Positions 1 to 6,880 are shown, counted from the first letter of the stretch. The stretch is 9,720 nt of DNA from CAJOLV01 sp045631885 (GCA_045631885.1 JAZQVN010000011.1:1-9720); one strand, 5' to 3'. Notes: generated by a model not told the origin, from the sequence alone. Numbers and translations: made by a program.

Positions 1-21
1 AATATATTTTTAAAGCAATAC

Positions 22-49
22 AGAATCTTATCATTTATGATAAGATTCT
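22..49. repeat. Perfect 12-bp inverted repeat, 4-nt loop
   Basis: AGAATCTTATCA (22-33) and its exact reverse complement (38-49) enclose a TTTA loop. It ends one base before a second perfect hairpin. Neither strand has a convincing U-tract after it, so it is not a standard terminator, although transcripts of the Abi_2 gene reading leftward would run through it. It is directly visible; its function is unknown. Confidence 0.85.
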
Positions 50-88
50 TAACTAATTCTCTATATCTTTAATATAGAGAATTAGTTA
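50..88. repeat. Perfect 17-bp inverted repeat, 5-nt loop
   Basis: Positions 50-66 (TAACTAATTCTCTATAT) are the exact reverse complement of 72-88, around the loop CTTTA. It abuts the hairpin at 22-49 with no spacer. Outside the pair, CAATAC (16-21) can pair with GTATTG (93-98), and TAAAG (11-15) with CTTTA (116-120). In RNA or as a cruciform, the whole could therefore form a three-way junction. It may be a backup terminator for the leftward operon, a boundary structure, or part of an RNA element running off the left edge. Confidence 0.85.
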
Positions 89-95
89 TAAAGTA

Positions 96-124
96 TTGAA
101 CGAAACATAAGTTTGCTTTACAAT
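96..124 (+). promoter_or_regulatory. Predicted promoter of the small RNA
   Basis: TTGAAC (96-101) and TACAAT (119-124) are separated by exactly 17 bp, a good match to a housekeeping sigma-70/sigma-A promoter. The predicted start is near 131. This places the start just before the structured stretch that ends in a plus-strand terminator, so promoter and terminator bracket a short transcript. It is the only well-placed promoter I see on the plus strand here. Confidence 0.55.
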
Positions 125-130
125 ATTAGT

Positions 131-191
131 AGAAAAGGAGCAGGCTATGCTCAAACTAGGTGGTCGCCAAAAAGCTCCGCCTTTTTATTTT
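131..191 (+). ncRNA. Structured small RNA, candidate AbiF-associated antitoxin RNA
   Basis: A transcript of about 55-60 nt is predicted from the promoter at 96-124 and the U-tract at 182-191. Stem A is GAGCA (138-142) with TGCTC (148-152), closing the loop GGCTA. Stem B is AGGTGG (158-163) with CCGCCT (177-182). Loop A GGC (143-145) can pair with GCC (166-168) in loop B, giving a pseudoknot or kissing contact. An alternative fold pairs GGAGC (137-141) with GCTCC (174-178). Stem B contains a pair that is G-U in plus-strand RNA but would be a C-A mismatch in minus-strand RNA, which favours the plus strand. From the literature, abiF-type genes have a conserved adjacent ncRNA reported to act as antitoxin; the location beside an Abi_2 gene fits. 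I could not compare it with the published covariance model, so the assignment is inference. Confidence 0.55.
158..191 (+). terminator. Intrinsic terminator of the small RNA
   Basis: A six-pair stem, AGGTGG (158-163) with CCGCCT (177-182), is followed by TTTTATTTT. The U-tract overlaps the stop codon of the convergent Abi_2 gene (185-187). On the minus strand, stem A (138-152) is followed by CTTTTCT, so the region may also stop leftward transcripts, though less strongly. Confidence 0.6.
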
Positions 192-1129
192 ATTAATTCA
201 AGGACTTTGTTTATAGCAACAATAAATCGCTTGTTGTAATCGTTTTGAACAAAAAATATTTCTGGTTTTTGAATTGTTACATTGCATTCGTTGATATATG
301 TCTTCTTTAAAACCCTTATAGCTGAATAAACAATTTCGAACTTTTTTGCCCCAATTATATAAGGAACGATGGGTTCGTGGTGATGGGTTATATTCCTGAT
401 TATTCTTATGTCGGAAAGACGTTCTGAAAAAACAATAACGTCGTCTTTGAATACTTTTGTCTCGTTTCCAACTATAATTTTATACACCTTTTCTCTTGCG
501 TCGAAATTTAAATTGCAAAAAAGAGTGCAGAGATTAGAAAACGAAAATGATGTGATCATAATATAAAACGGTAATTTGTTGTGCCTTTTGATATGATTTA
601 AACAAAAAGAATTTTCTTTTTCATAGTTTCCTGTTTCTAAATTTTTCATTATGTCAATTAATTTATCTTTATCTTTTGTATCTCCCATGTTTTCGTTATT
701 ACCTTCTTTGTTAATGGTAATTAAATATGGGAGAAAACAATTCAAAGGAGCAGATAGAGGATTGTTGGGCATTTGATATATTGATGAATAGTCGTCGCAT
801 TCTTCAGTGCCTTTGTCGCAAAAAGACCGACACACAACATTCGATAAAGCGCTTTTAAATCTCTTTTCAAATTCATCTATTAGGCAAAAGAATTTCAAAG
901 AAATGTAATCATCAATCTTTTTTAAAGAAAAAACATACGATAATTGATTTGTGTTTTGATATAATCTTTTCCCGCTTGCGTTTTTTCCAGTAGACAAAAG
1001 ATCCTTATAAGGATTGATTAAATGCGTATAATCATTTGTTAAAACAAAGTTCTCGTCAATACCGATGTCATCGTTGATGTTTTTAATCGCAAGGGCTCGT
1101 TTCATTTTATCTAGTGTATTAAACGTCAT
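185..1129 (-). CDS. abiF: Abi_2 family (AbiF/AbiD-like) HEPN abortive-infection protein
   Basis: This is a 314-residue protein of the Abi_2 family, near the usual size for AbiD/AbiF. The N-terminal NDYTHLINPYKDLL (32-45) matches the family's conserved tyrosine-rich opening. The stretch around 84-99 (IDEFEKRFKS) matches the central amphipathic helix. IRNITHHHEPIVPY (244-257) carries the HEPN motif R-N-x3-H with R245, N246 and H250. HEPN proteins of this kind are RNases or RNase-like toxins; AbiF is regarded as the closest non-CRISPR relative of Cas13. The ATG is preceded by GGAGG (1136-1140) with a 6-nt spacer, the best ribosome site in the window. It is the second gene of an operon, 20 nt after the ATPase, and converges on a structured small RNA. 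The family call is firm; toxin activity and control by the RNA are inferred. The residues around 101-180 are poorly conserved-looking and rich in Asn, Asp and Lys. Confidence 0.85.
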   Translation of the reverse strand: MTFNTLDKMKRALAIKNINDDIGIDENFVLTNDYTHLINPYKDLLSTGKNASGKRLYQNTNQLSYVFSLKKIDDYISLKFFCLIDEFEKRFKSALSNVVCRSFCDKGTEECDDYSSIYQMPNNPLSAPLNCFLPYLITINKEGNNENMGDTKDKDKLIDIMKNLETGNYEKENSFCLNHIKRHNKLPFYIMITSFSFSNLCTLFCNLNFDAREKVYKIIVGNETKVFKDDVIVFSERLSDIRIIRNITHHHEPIVPYIIGAKKFEIVYSAIRVLKKTYINECNVTIQKPEIFFVQNDYNKRFIVAINKVLELIK

Positions 1130-1135
1130 AGATTA

Positions 1136-1140
1136 CCTCC
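1136..1140 (-). promoter_or_regulatory. Strong Shine-Dalgarno site of the Abi_2 gene
   Basis: GGAGG lies 6 nt before the ATG, in the 20-nt gap after the ATPase stop. The toxin-like second gene thus has a much better ribosome site than the first gene (GGTGG), so it may be translated at least as well within the shared mRNA. Confidence 0.75.
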
Positions 1141-1149
1141 TCTTGTTCT

Positions 1150-2307
1150 TCATTTATTTATAGCTTCGTTAAAAACTGAAGACACATACATTTTTTCAAT
1201 ATTGTTGACTTCGCGGATGTTTGGATAGATTTTAGAAAGACGCTTAAAAGAAGAATATCCTTTTTTCCAACAGGCAAAATAAACTTGATCTGGTCTTAAA
1301 CTTTGCAAAGTATTCGTGTTATGTGAAGAAAACACTAATTGAATTCCATGATTCTGAGCCACCTCTATAAAATTATCAATTGTTGATGGGTGCATACCCA
1401 TTTCTAATTCATCAATAAATAATGTGCTGTTTTTATTCATTGATAAAACAATGGATAACAGTATCGTTTGATTTTTCATTCCTGTTGATATTAATTCAAA
1501 TGGCAATTCAATTTTTTCACCATTATCGTCAATCGAGACAAAATATCTTTCTGGTTGGCCATTATTACTTGGAACGCCTTCTTTTCTAACCGTAAACACA
1601 GGGAAATCATTATATTCTACTAATAGGTTCTTAACATCTTCACTCTTTTGACACACCAAATCCAATACCTTTGTGGTTTGGAATTGCTTTGAGGTGACAA
1701 AACCTTTTTCTGAATTTATCATAGACAAATCCACGAAAACAATTGAACTTAAAAACTTATATACATCTTGTATGTCTTTATCTTCGGAATAATCACTCGC
1801 TGCCTTTCTTAAAAATGGAACCAAACTATTTTCATTCACGCCTAAATTACTATTTCTATATTTTTTTTTGCCTCCCTTGTTTTCAAATATAATTTCATTT
1901 TCTTTTAATAACTTTTCACTAGTGATAAAGAAAGGGATTGTACTAACACTATAAAAATAAGACACTCCCTCTATTTCAAAATCAAAAGAAATTGTGCCGA
2001 TAATCAAATCATACTCCTCTATTGGGCGACGGCGATTTGGTCGTTGCAAAGAAATAAACTCATCATATTTTAATTGGTTGACAACAAAAGGAACCAAATC
2101 ATCAACAGGACTGGATAAAAGGGAAACAAATTGAGCGATTGCAGTAAAAAAAGACGTTTTGCCACTACCATTATGACCGTAAATACCAATAGTTTTTAAA
2201 AAGTTGCCTTTAGTATTTTTTTCAAGAAACTTGTAGTTTCCACGAGAAAAATCCAATTCTAAATGAGAGATAGATGAGATGTTATCAATAATAATTTTCC
2301 TAATCAT
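1150..2307 (-). CDS. ABC/AAA-type ATPase (COG1106-like, AAA_15/AAA_21)
   Basis: A 385-residue ATPase of the OLD/SMC-like type. It has a Walker A GHNGSGKT (44-51) after a short N-terminal beta sheet, a signature-like LISTGMKNQ (272-280), a Walker B TLFIDELEMGMHP (295-307; D299, E300), and an H-switch FSSHNTN (326-332; H329). The 220 residues between Walker A and the signature form an insertion likely to hold the coiled-coil or sensing part. No TOPRIM or nuclease domain follows; only about 55 residues come after the H-switch. Such stand-alone ATPases commonly sense infection and drive a partner effector; in PARIS, RloC and Septu the ATPase works with a nuclease or TOPRIM. Here the partner by position is the Abi_2 HEPN protein, 20 nt downstream. 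The start is supported by the typical opening MIRKIIIDNI and a modest GGTGG site. The promoter lies between two palindromes. Confidence 0.85.
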   Translation of the reverse strand: MIRKIIIDNISSISHLELDFSRGNYKFLEKNTKGNFLKTIGIYGHNGSGKTSFFTAIAQFVSLLSSPVDDLVPFVVNQLKYDEFISLQRPNRRRPIEEYDLIIGTISFDFEIEGVSYFYSVSTIPFFITSEKLLKENEIIFENKGGKKKYRNSNLGVNENSLVPFLRKAASDYSEDKDIQDVYKFLSSIVFVDLSMINSEKGFVTSKQFQTTKVLDLVCQKSEDVKNLLVEYNDFPVFTVRKEGVPSNNGQPERYFVSIDDNGEKIELPFELISTGMKNQTILLSIVLSMNKNSTLFIDELEMGMHPSTIDNFIEVAQNHGIQLVFSSHNTNTLQSLRPDQVYFACWKKGYSSFKRLSKIYPNIREVNNIEKMYVSSVFNEAINK

Positions 2308-2316
2308 ATGCCACCA

Positions 2317-2333
2317 CTGTATATTTTATACAC
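2317..2333. promoter_or_regulatory. Operator-like palindrome, promoter-proximal copy
   Basis: CTGTAT-ATTTT-ATACAC has 6-bp arms with one mismatch at the end. It is nearly the same as the copy at 2373-2389. It covers the predicted transcription start (about 2331) and ends 9 nt before the ATPase ATG, so a protein bound here would block initiation or loading of ribosomes. No helix-turn-helix regulator is encoded nearby. Confidence 0.55.
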
Positions 2334-2337
2334 TAAA

Positions 2338-2366
2338 ATAATAATAGATAGAAAAATACTAGTCAA
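2338..2366 (-). promoter_or_regulatory. Promoter of the ATPase-abiF operon
   Basis: Read on the minus strand, TTGACT (2361-2366) and TATTAT (2338-2343) are separated by 17 bp, a close match to a housekeeping promoter. The predicted start is near 2331, giving a leader of about 24 nt. One operator-like palindrome lies just upstream of the -35 box and one lies over the start site. Confidence 0.7.
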
Positions 2367-2372
2367 TATAAA

Positions 2373-2389
2373 CTGTATTTTTTATACAG
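2373..2389. promoter_or_regulatory. Operator-like palindrome, promoter-distal copy
   Basis: CTGTAT-TTTTT-ATACAG is a perfect dyad with 6-bp arms. Its centre is 56 bp from the centre of the copy at 2317-2333, and it sits 6 bp upstream of the -35 box. The matching pair around one promoter suggests cooperative binding or looping by a repressor. As RNA in transcripts reading through from the upstream gene, it would also form a weak hairpin followed by TTTATATT. Confidence 0.55.
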
Positions 2390-2502
2390 GAGTTGATTTT
2401 AAAAAAGATGTTATAAAAACTGCAAAAAAGAATATTATTAAAAGGGTATTTTAGTAACTATATAAAGATAAAGCGTAAGATGAATGAGCAATATATAAAG
2501 CA
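2390..2502. other. Intergenic AT-rich spacer without a clear terminator
   Basis: Between the stop of the phosphoesterase-NTPase gene and the distal operator I find no ORF with a plausible start and no GC-rich hairpin with a U-tract. A small dyad ATCATT-T-AATGAT (2502-2514) spans the stop codon, but its loop is too short to fold. Read-through into the ATPase operon is possible. Confidence 0.5.
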
Positions 2503-5500
2503 TCATTTAATGATTTTTTCTTCTCTAGAAGCATAAGGGAGAAGTGACGCTTTTTTGGTTTGAGAAACGCTACAAAGCCTATCAAGTTGCTCGGATGTAA
2601 AATTATTATGAATTATATATATTCTTGCAAAAAACTTAACTAAGTTGTCTATTTTATTAGGATTAAATTTAGTGCTTGCAATTTTTAATTCAGCAACGAA
2701 TTTTTCAAAATTGCCCATAAAAATATAGCAATATAATTTAAAAACACAATTTTCAAAAACATCACTTTGTAACTCATCAATAAATGAAATTGTCTGTTTA
2801 GAGGCAACCAAATATGCAAAGACACTCTCATACATAGTTAGGGTCTCTATCAACAAGCCAAACAAGAAGTTTTTGATTGAAGAATTCTTTAAATCATCAA
2901 TTTCTTTTTGGTTGTTATTTATGTCAAGAGATAACTCTTCTATCTTTTGAGTTTTGTACTCCGAATAATCATTTTCAAGTTGTTCAACTTCTTCATTAGT
3001 GAACGTAAAATAGTTCGCCAACATTCTCAAAATTACATTAAATGCGCTGTCAAACAATGCTTTTCGAGTGATTTTGTCTATCAACGATTGAAAACCAGAA
3101 ATGGCTTTCGAAACTATTTCGACCATTTTTAGAGTTTCGATGATTTTGTTTGCCTCCTCATCTTCTTCCACATCCAACATTTGATCATTTTCTTTTTCGG
3201 CGGCATTTCTAACTCTTGTTTTTTCAGAAGCGTCTTTTCTTTCTAGTTTTTCTGTTTTAGTGATTTTATTTTTATCGGATTCCGCAGGTAAAACTGTTTC
3301 GTCGGAAAACAAAACATTTTTAGCGTTGTTAAAATCTATTTTTTTGACATCCACATATTTAGAATTCAGCAGTTCGCTAATTCTTATAATCGGTTTAATT
3401 TCTTTGGTGTGAAATAGTATAAAAAGCAAAATATCTGAATTTAATCCGAAACGGATATTGTCGATTAATTTTTGTATATACTCATCATTGCTCAAATGCG
3501 TGATGCGTATTATTTCTTGAGCGACATAATAAGAAAGATATGAGTTTCTCTTAAATCTATAATTATTTAAACCATATTCATATATCACCCCAGAACCCAA
3601 AACAACTTCTTGAAAATGTTTGAATTTTATATCACACCTTCCTTCTTGATGACACGTCGAATAGGCTGCCATCATTTTTTCTTCATTAAATGAAATACCT
3701 TTGTTGTTTTTCCAAATATCAAAAGCTAAAGCTGAAAGAATCGTTTTATACGAGTCAAGGTTCTCTATACTTCCAGCTTTAACTAACAAATCATCTAAAT
3801 AATAGGTGAATGTTTCTGCAAAAGCTTTGTTGGTATTTCTTTCTAAATATAATTTTTGGTCAATTATAGTTTCCAATAGTAATAATCCTTGACTCGGGTC
3901 TGTAAAGTCAAATATGTTTACCCCGTTTATTTCTCTTTCGAACAAATTAGATATCGCATCAACGTTGGAATTATCAACGCCCTTTAATTCACAAACGCGC
4001 CTAACCAATTCTCGTCTTCCCTTGGCGGTTATTCCATAATTTCTATAAATAACATCTTGGCTAAAGAGCATCATTTCTTTAATCGAATTTTTCGGAGTTT
4101 CATTTTTAGAATAAGAAATAATAACTCCACCAAAGTTTTCTTTTAGGTAGTCCAAAATTTTTGTCTTTGTTACGGTGTCCTTGAGTATTTCAAAATTATC
4201 AACAAAGACATATCTAGAATTAATATCAAAAGATTGAAATTGTTTAAAAGCATTTGGATCATCACCATACATATTCTCAAATGAATCTTTGATCATTTTT
4301 TTAGCATTATCATTAGTTGAGCTAGTTATTTTTAAAAACAAACAAGGGCTTACTTTTTGACATTGAGCAAATATGGCTTTTAATAATGTTGTTTTACCAG
4401 TTTTGCTCGAGCCCTCTATAACAAAAAGTTTATTGCTTTTTATTTTTTCTATGATTTTATTAACGTCAGAAACCTCAAAGTTATCTTTGTTGGTAGTAAT
4501 GGAAGGCATTACAAAAACATCAAGTAAATTACCTTCGCCACCTTGGAGAGGACTCTTGTAGAACGATTTCACAAACTCTTCTTTTAATGGCAAAATCTCA
4601 TGGGTTCTTATTCTATAAGTTTCCATTTCATTTTTTATAAAAGTGTTCGTTTGATAATTAAGAAAACAGGTGTGCCTTTCAATTGAAAGATGTCGAGTAT
4701 CGAAAAAGGAAAACGAAAAACTTCCACCTAGGTTAATGTTTTTTGATTCGGCCACAAGTTCGCCACCCTCATCAAAAATAACACTTCCAGATTTGGTATT
4801 AATGCATTTATATTTCGGGTCGTGTTCATGTCCAAAAAAAGCAATCGACACATTGCGTTCAATAAAACTATCAAGTTTTGCTTTGGTATTATATTCAAAC
4901 CAATCAGGTCTATGATGCATAAGCAAAAAATCAATTGTTTTCTTTCCAAAAACGTAATCTTTTGGAAACTGATTCAAATAAGTGTCTCCAATAAAATGAT
5001 GTTCCTTGTCGTTTTTTTCTATAGAGGAAAGAGGCGCGCTATTAATTAGAGTAAATCTATAAATAAAATCACCAAAATTATAAGTCTTTACAGAAACAAA
5101 ATCATTTTCCAAGAAACACTTATGTTTTTTGCATAATTCTGTGGCTTTGGCCAAGAAAAATAATTCGTTTTCAGCTAGATTTTCAAAGATTTCTTTGCTT
5201 CCATTTAATAATTCACCAATAGGGTATTCTCTTTCTATAATGTGCGAATCATGATTTCCAGGAACAAGCAAAATCTCAGAATCTAAATTTAGCGATTCTT
5301 TTATCTTTCTTTTGACTTTTTTAATAAAAGTGTCAAACACAGCGAATTGCTCTTTTTCCGCGGAGGCAGTCATATCGCCCGTAAAAATGATAAAAGTATT
5401 TTTAATATCTTTAAAGTTACAAGAAAGCAGTGCGTTCACTATCAAAGTTGAAATTTTATCTATTTGAGAGTTTTCAACTATATGAATGTCGCTCAAATGA

Positions 5501-5520
5501 ATTAAAAGTGTTTCTTTCAT
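2503..5520 (-). CDS. Calcineurin-like phosphoesterase fused to STAND-like NTPase
   Basis: A 1005-residue multidomain protein with no membrane segment that I can see. Residues 1-285 are a metallophosphoesterase with the full metal-binding set: SDIH (10-13; D11, H13), TGDM (47-50; D49), PGNHD (87-91), MHH (201-203) and GHEHD (230-234). Residues about 335-560 form a P-loop NTPase. It has a lead-in strand DVFVMP, Walker A GSSKTGKTT (370-378; K376), Walker B YVFVD (437-441; D441) and a later PSQGLLLLE that resembles the STAND helical motif. Residues 560-720 look like the winged-helix and helical part, with YRFKRNSYLSYYVAQEI (654-670). A very charged linker (about 743-795), a predicted coiled coil (842-882) and a helical tail follow. 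STAND proteins are sensors that activate an N-terminal effector on oligomerising; here the effector would cleave a phosphodiester or nucleotide. ATG is preceded by GAGGA. It appears monocistronic. Domain calls are firm; STAND class and defence role are inferred. Confidence 0.8.
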   Translation of the reverse strand: MKETLLIHLSDIHIVENSQIDKISTLIVNALLSCNFKDIKNTFIIFTGDMTASAEKEQFAVFDTFIKKVKRKIKESLNLDSEILLVPGNHDSHIIEREYPIGELLNGSKEIFENLAENELFFLAKATELCKKHKCFLENDFVSVKTYNFGDFIYRFTLINSAPLSSIEKNDKEHHFIGDTYLNQFPKDYVFGKKTIDFLLMHHRPDWFEYNTKAKLDSFIERNVSIAFFGHEHDPKYKCINTKSGSVIFDEGGELVAESKNINLGGSFSFSFFDTRHLSIERHTCFLNYQTNTFIKNEMETYRIRTHEILPLKEEFVKSFYKSPLQGGEGNLLDVFVMPSITTNKDNFEVSDVNKIIEKIKSNKLFVIEGSSKTGKTTLLKAIFAQCQKVSPCLFLKITSSTNDNAKKMIKDSFENMYGDDPNAFKQFQSFDINSRYVFVDNFEILKDTVTKTKILDYLKENFGGVIISYSKNETPKNSIKEMMLFSQDVIYRNYGITAKGRRELVRRVCELKGVDNSNVDAISNLFEREINGVNIFDFTDPSQGLLLLETIIDQKLYLERNTNKAFAETFTYYLDDLLVKAGSIENLDSYKTILSALAFDIWKNNKGISFNEEKMMAAYSTCHQEGRCDIKFKHFQEVVLGSGVIYEYGLNNYRFKRNSYLSYYVAQEIIRITHLSNDEYIQKLIDNIRFGLNSDILLFILFHTKEIKPIIRISELLNSKYVDVKKIDFNNAKNVLFSDETVLPAESDKNKITKTEKLERKDASEKTRVRNAAEKENDQMLDVEEDEEANKIIETLKMVEIVSKAISGFQSLIDKITRKALFDSAFNVILRMLANYFTFTNEEVEQLENDYSEYKTQKIEELSLDINNNQKEIDDLKNSSIKNFLFGLLIETLTMYESVFAYLVASKQTISFIDELQSDVFENCVFKLYCYIFMGNFEKFVAELKIASTKFNPNKIDNLVKFFARIYIIHNNFTSEQLDRLCSVSQTKKASLLPYASREEKIIK

Positions 5521-5541
5521 ATTCTTTTCCTCTTTTTTTAA

Positions 5542-5569
5542 AGTATAACAACAAACAAAACCATGAAAA
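5542..5569 (-). promoter_or_regulatory. Probable promoter of the phosphoesterase-NTPase gene
   Basis: Read on the minus strand, TATACT (5542-5547) is a good -10 box. TTTTCA (5564-5569), 16 bp upstream, is a weak -35 box. The predicted start near 5535 gives a leader of about 14 nt that contains the Shine-Dalgarno GAGGA (5528-5532), 7 nt before the ATG. Confidence 0.4.
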
Positions 5570-5663
5570 AGTTTAAAAGATTGCTTTCAAACCCTTCAAA
5601 AACAAAAAATGAATAATAACGACTGTACAATTGCAAATTTTTAAATAGTTTTTACAAAATTCA

Positions 5664-6869
5664 TTATGAGCTTATTAAAGATTCCATAGTCAAAAAGTCA
5701 CTAAACTTTATATGTCGAACTGTACTAGTTGAATAATCTATTGGATCGGTAGTAATAAGTATTTTTATATTTGCGTTATCTAAGTTCTTAAAAGCTTCAA
5801 ATTCTCTATCATACGCCTTTGGATCGGAAACACTATAAGCAACTTGAATAAAGTATGTCTTACCATCTTTAGTGGCTCTAAAATCTATTTCTCTTCCATT
5901 GTTTGAAAAGACAGTTAAATCGTAACCCATATATATTAATTCGTTATAAACAATGTTTTCTAAATTATGGTCAAGATCGTAACGACCATCACTTATCCTA
6001 ATTGAATTTAAAGCAACGTCTGCATTATATATTTTTCCATAAAAAGATAGTTCTCTTTTTGCTTTCGTAGAATACTGAGGAATTTCATCGATGATATATG
6101 CTTGTTTAAGATAATCAACATATTTAGCCACTGTTGCGGTAGAAATCTCTGGATAATCATTTTTAATGTATTTATGAATTGATCTAATAGAAAAAATACG
6201 TGCATTATTAATAAGAATATAATTAACAATCTTGATGAAAATGGCTTGTTTTTTAATCTTATATCTGTTGATTAAATCATTTAAAACAATTGTAGAATCT
6301 AAATCATTTAAATATTGAATGGTACCTTCAATAGTGGCTGCTTCTAATCTTCCAGGAAAACCGCCCCAAACCAAATAACTATTAGGATCCACTACTTTAC
6401 CTATATTCTTTGAATATTCAAGGATTTCTTTATATACAAATGGTCTCACTCTAAAAGAGACAAAGCGGCCACTTAAATACTTAGTTATCTCACCTGATAA
6501 AAGTTTAGAATTACTTCCAGTAATAAAAACAGAACAATTATCTATTCTTAAATCTTTAACCGCAACTTGCCAATCTTCCACTTCTTGCACTTCATCAAGA
6601 AAAACATAACATTTGTCTTCTTTGCGATTATCTTGAATATATTGAACCAGTAAAGAAGCGGTACCCGCTTTAGAGATATCCGCTGTTTTTTCGAAGTTTA
6701 AATAAATAACATTATTTGATTTATTTTTTATCTCTTCCATTATTTCTTGAAGAATAATGGACTTCCCAGATCTTCTAATTCCTGTAATGACCTTGATTAA
6801 GTCACTATCATAGAATTCTCTAATCTGTTTTAAATACTTTTCTCTTTTAATAATATTATTCATTATCAT
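5664..6869 (-). CDS. AAA_14/DUF4143 family ATPase
   Basis: A 401-residue member of the COG1373-type ATPases, near the family's usual length. The AAA_14 core has Walker A GIRRSGKS (30-37), Walker B YVFLDEVQEVEDW (88-100; D92, E93), sensor-1 TGSNSKLLSGE (117-127) and the SGR motif (133-135). A winged-helix segment follows (about 222-262, with STATVAKYVDYLKQAYII). The DUF4143 region (about 275-380) resembles a PD-(D/E)XK fold: E304, EIDF (327-330; D329) and FIQVA (340-344). The last motif normally has lysine two residues after the E or Q; here it is alanine, so nuclease activity is doubtful. The function of this family is not established; the genes often lie in accessory DNA. The ATG at 6867-6869 and another in frame at 6861-6863 are both possible; neither has a good Shine-Dalgarno, and GGGCG precedes the first. 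It is separately transcribed from a strong promoter. Confidence 0.85.
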   Translation of the reverse strand: MIMNNIIKREKYLKQIREFYDSDLIKVITGIRRSGKSIILQEIMEEIKNKSNNVIYLNFEKTADISKAGTASLLVQYIQDNRKEDKCYVFLDEVQEVEDWQVAVKDLRIDNCSVFITGSNSKLLSGEITKYLSGRFVSFRVRPFVYKEILEYSKNIGKVVDPNSYLVWGGFPGRLEAATIEGTIQYLNDLDSTIVLNDLINRYKIKKQAIFIKIVNYILINNARIFSIRSIHKYIKNDYPEISTATVAKYVDYLKQAYIIDEIPQYSTKAKRELSFYGKIYNADVALNSIRISDGRYDLDHNLENIVYNELIYMGYDLTVFSNNGREIDFRATKDGKTYFIQVAYSVSDPKAYDREFEAFKNLDNANIKILITTDPIDYSTSTVRHIKFSDFLTMESLISS

Positions 6870-6880
6870 CGCCCATTTAA

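Noticed and set aside
1..191. Retron msr-msd, CRISPR repeat or tracrRNA
   Set aside because: There is no reverse transcriptase, no cas gene and no repeat-spacer pattern in the window; the hairpins alone do not support these.
147..239. 30-codon plus-strand ORF as a protein gene
   Set aside because: It runs through the predicted terminator of the small RNA and into the antisense of the Abi_2 gene; kept only as an observation about the RNA.
2373..2389. LexA (SOS) box
   Set aside because: The CTG-CAG spacing is 11, not the 10 of the enterobacterial box, and Bacillota LexA uses a different sequence.
2502..2514. Hairpin terminator at the stop of the phosphoesterase-NTPase gene
   Set aside because: A six-base dyad with a one-base loop cannot fold in RNA, and the minus strand lacks a U-tract after it.
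2947..5049. Several plus-strand frames of 60-80 codons and a 73-codon minus-strand frame inside the phosphoesterase-NTPase gene
   Set aside because: They lie fully within a gene with firm domain motifs, lack ribosome sites and encode low-complexity, non-domain-like peptides.
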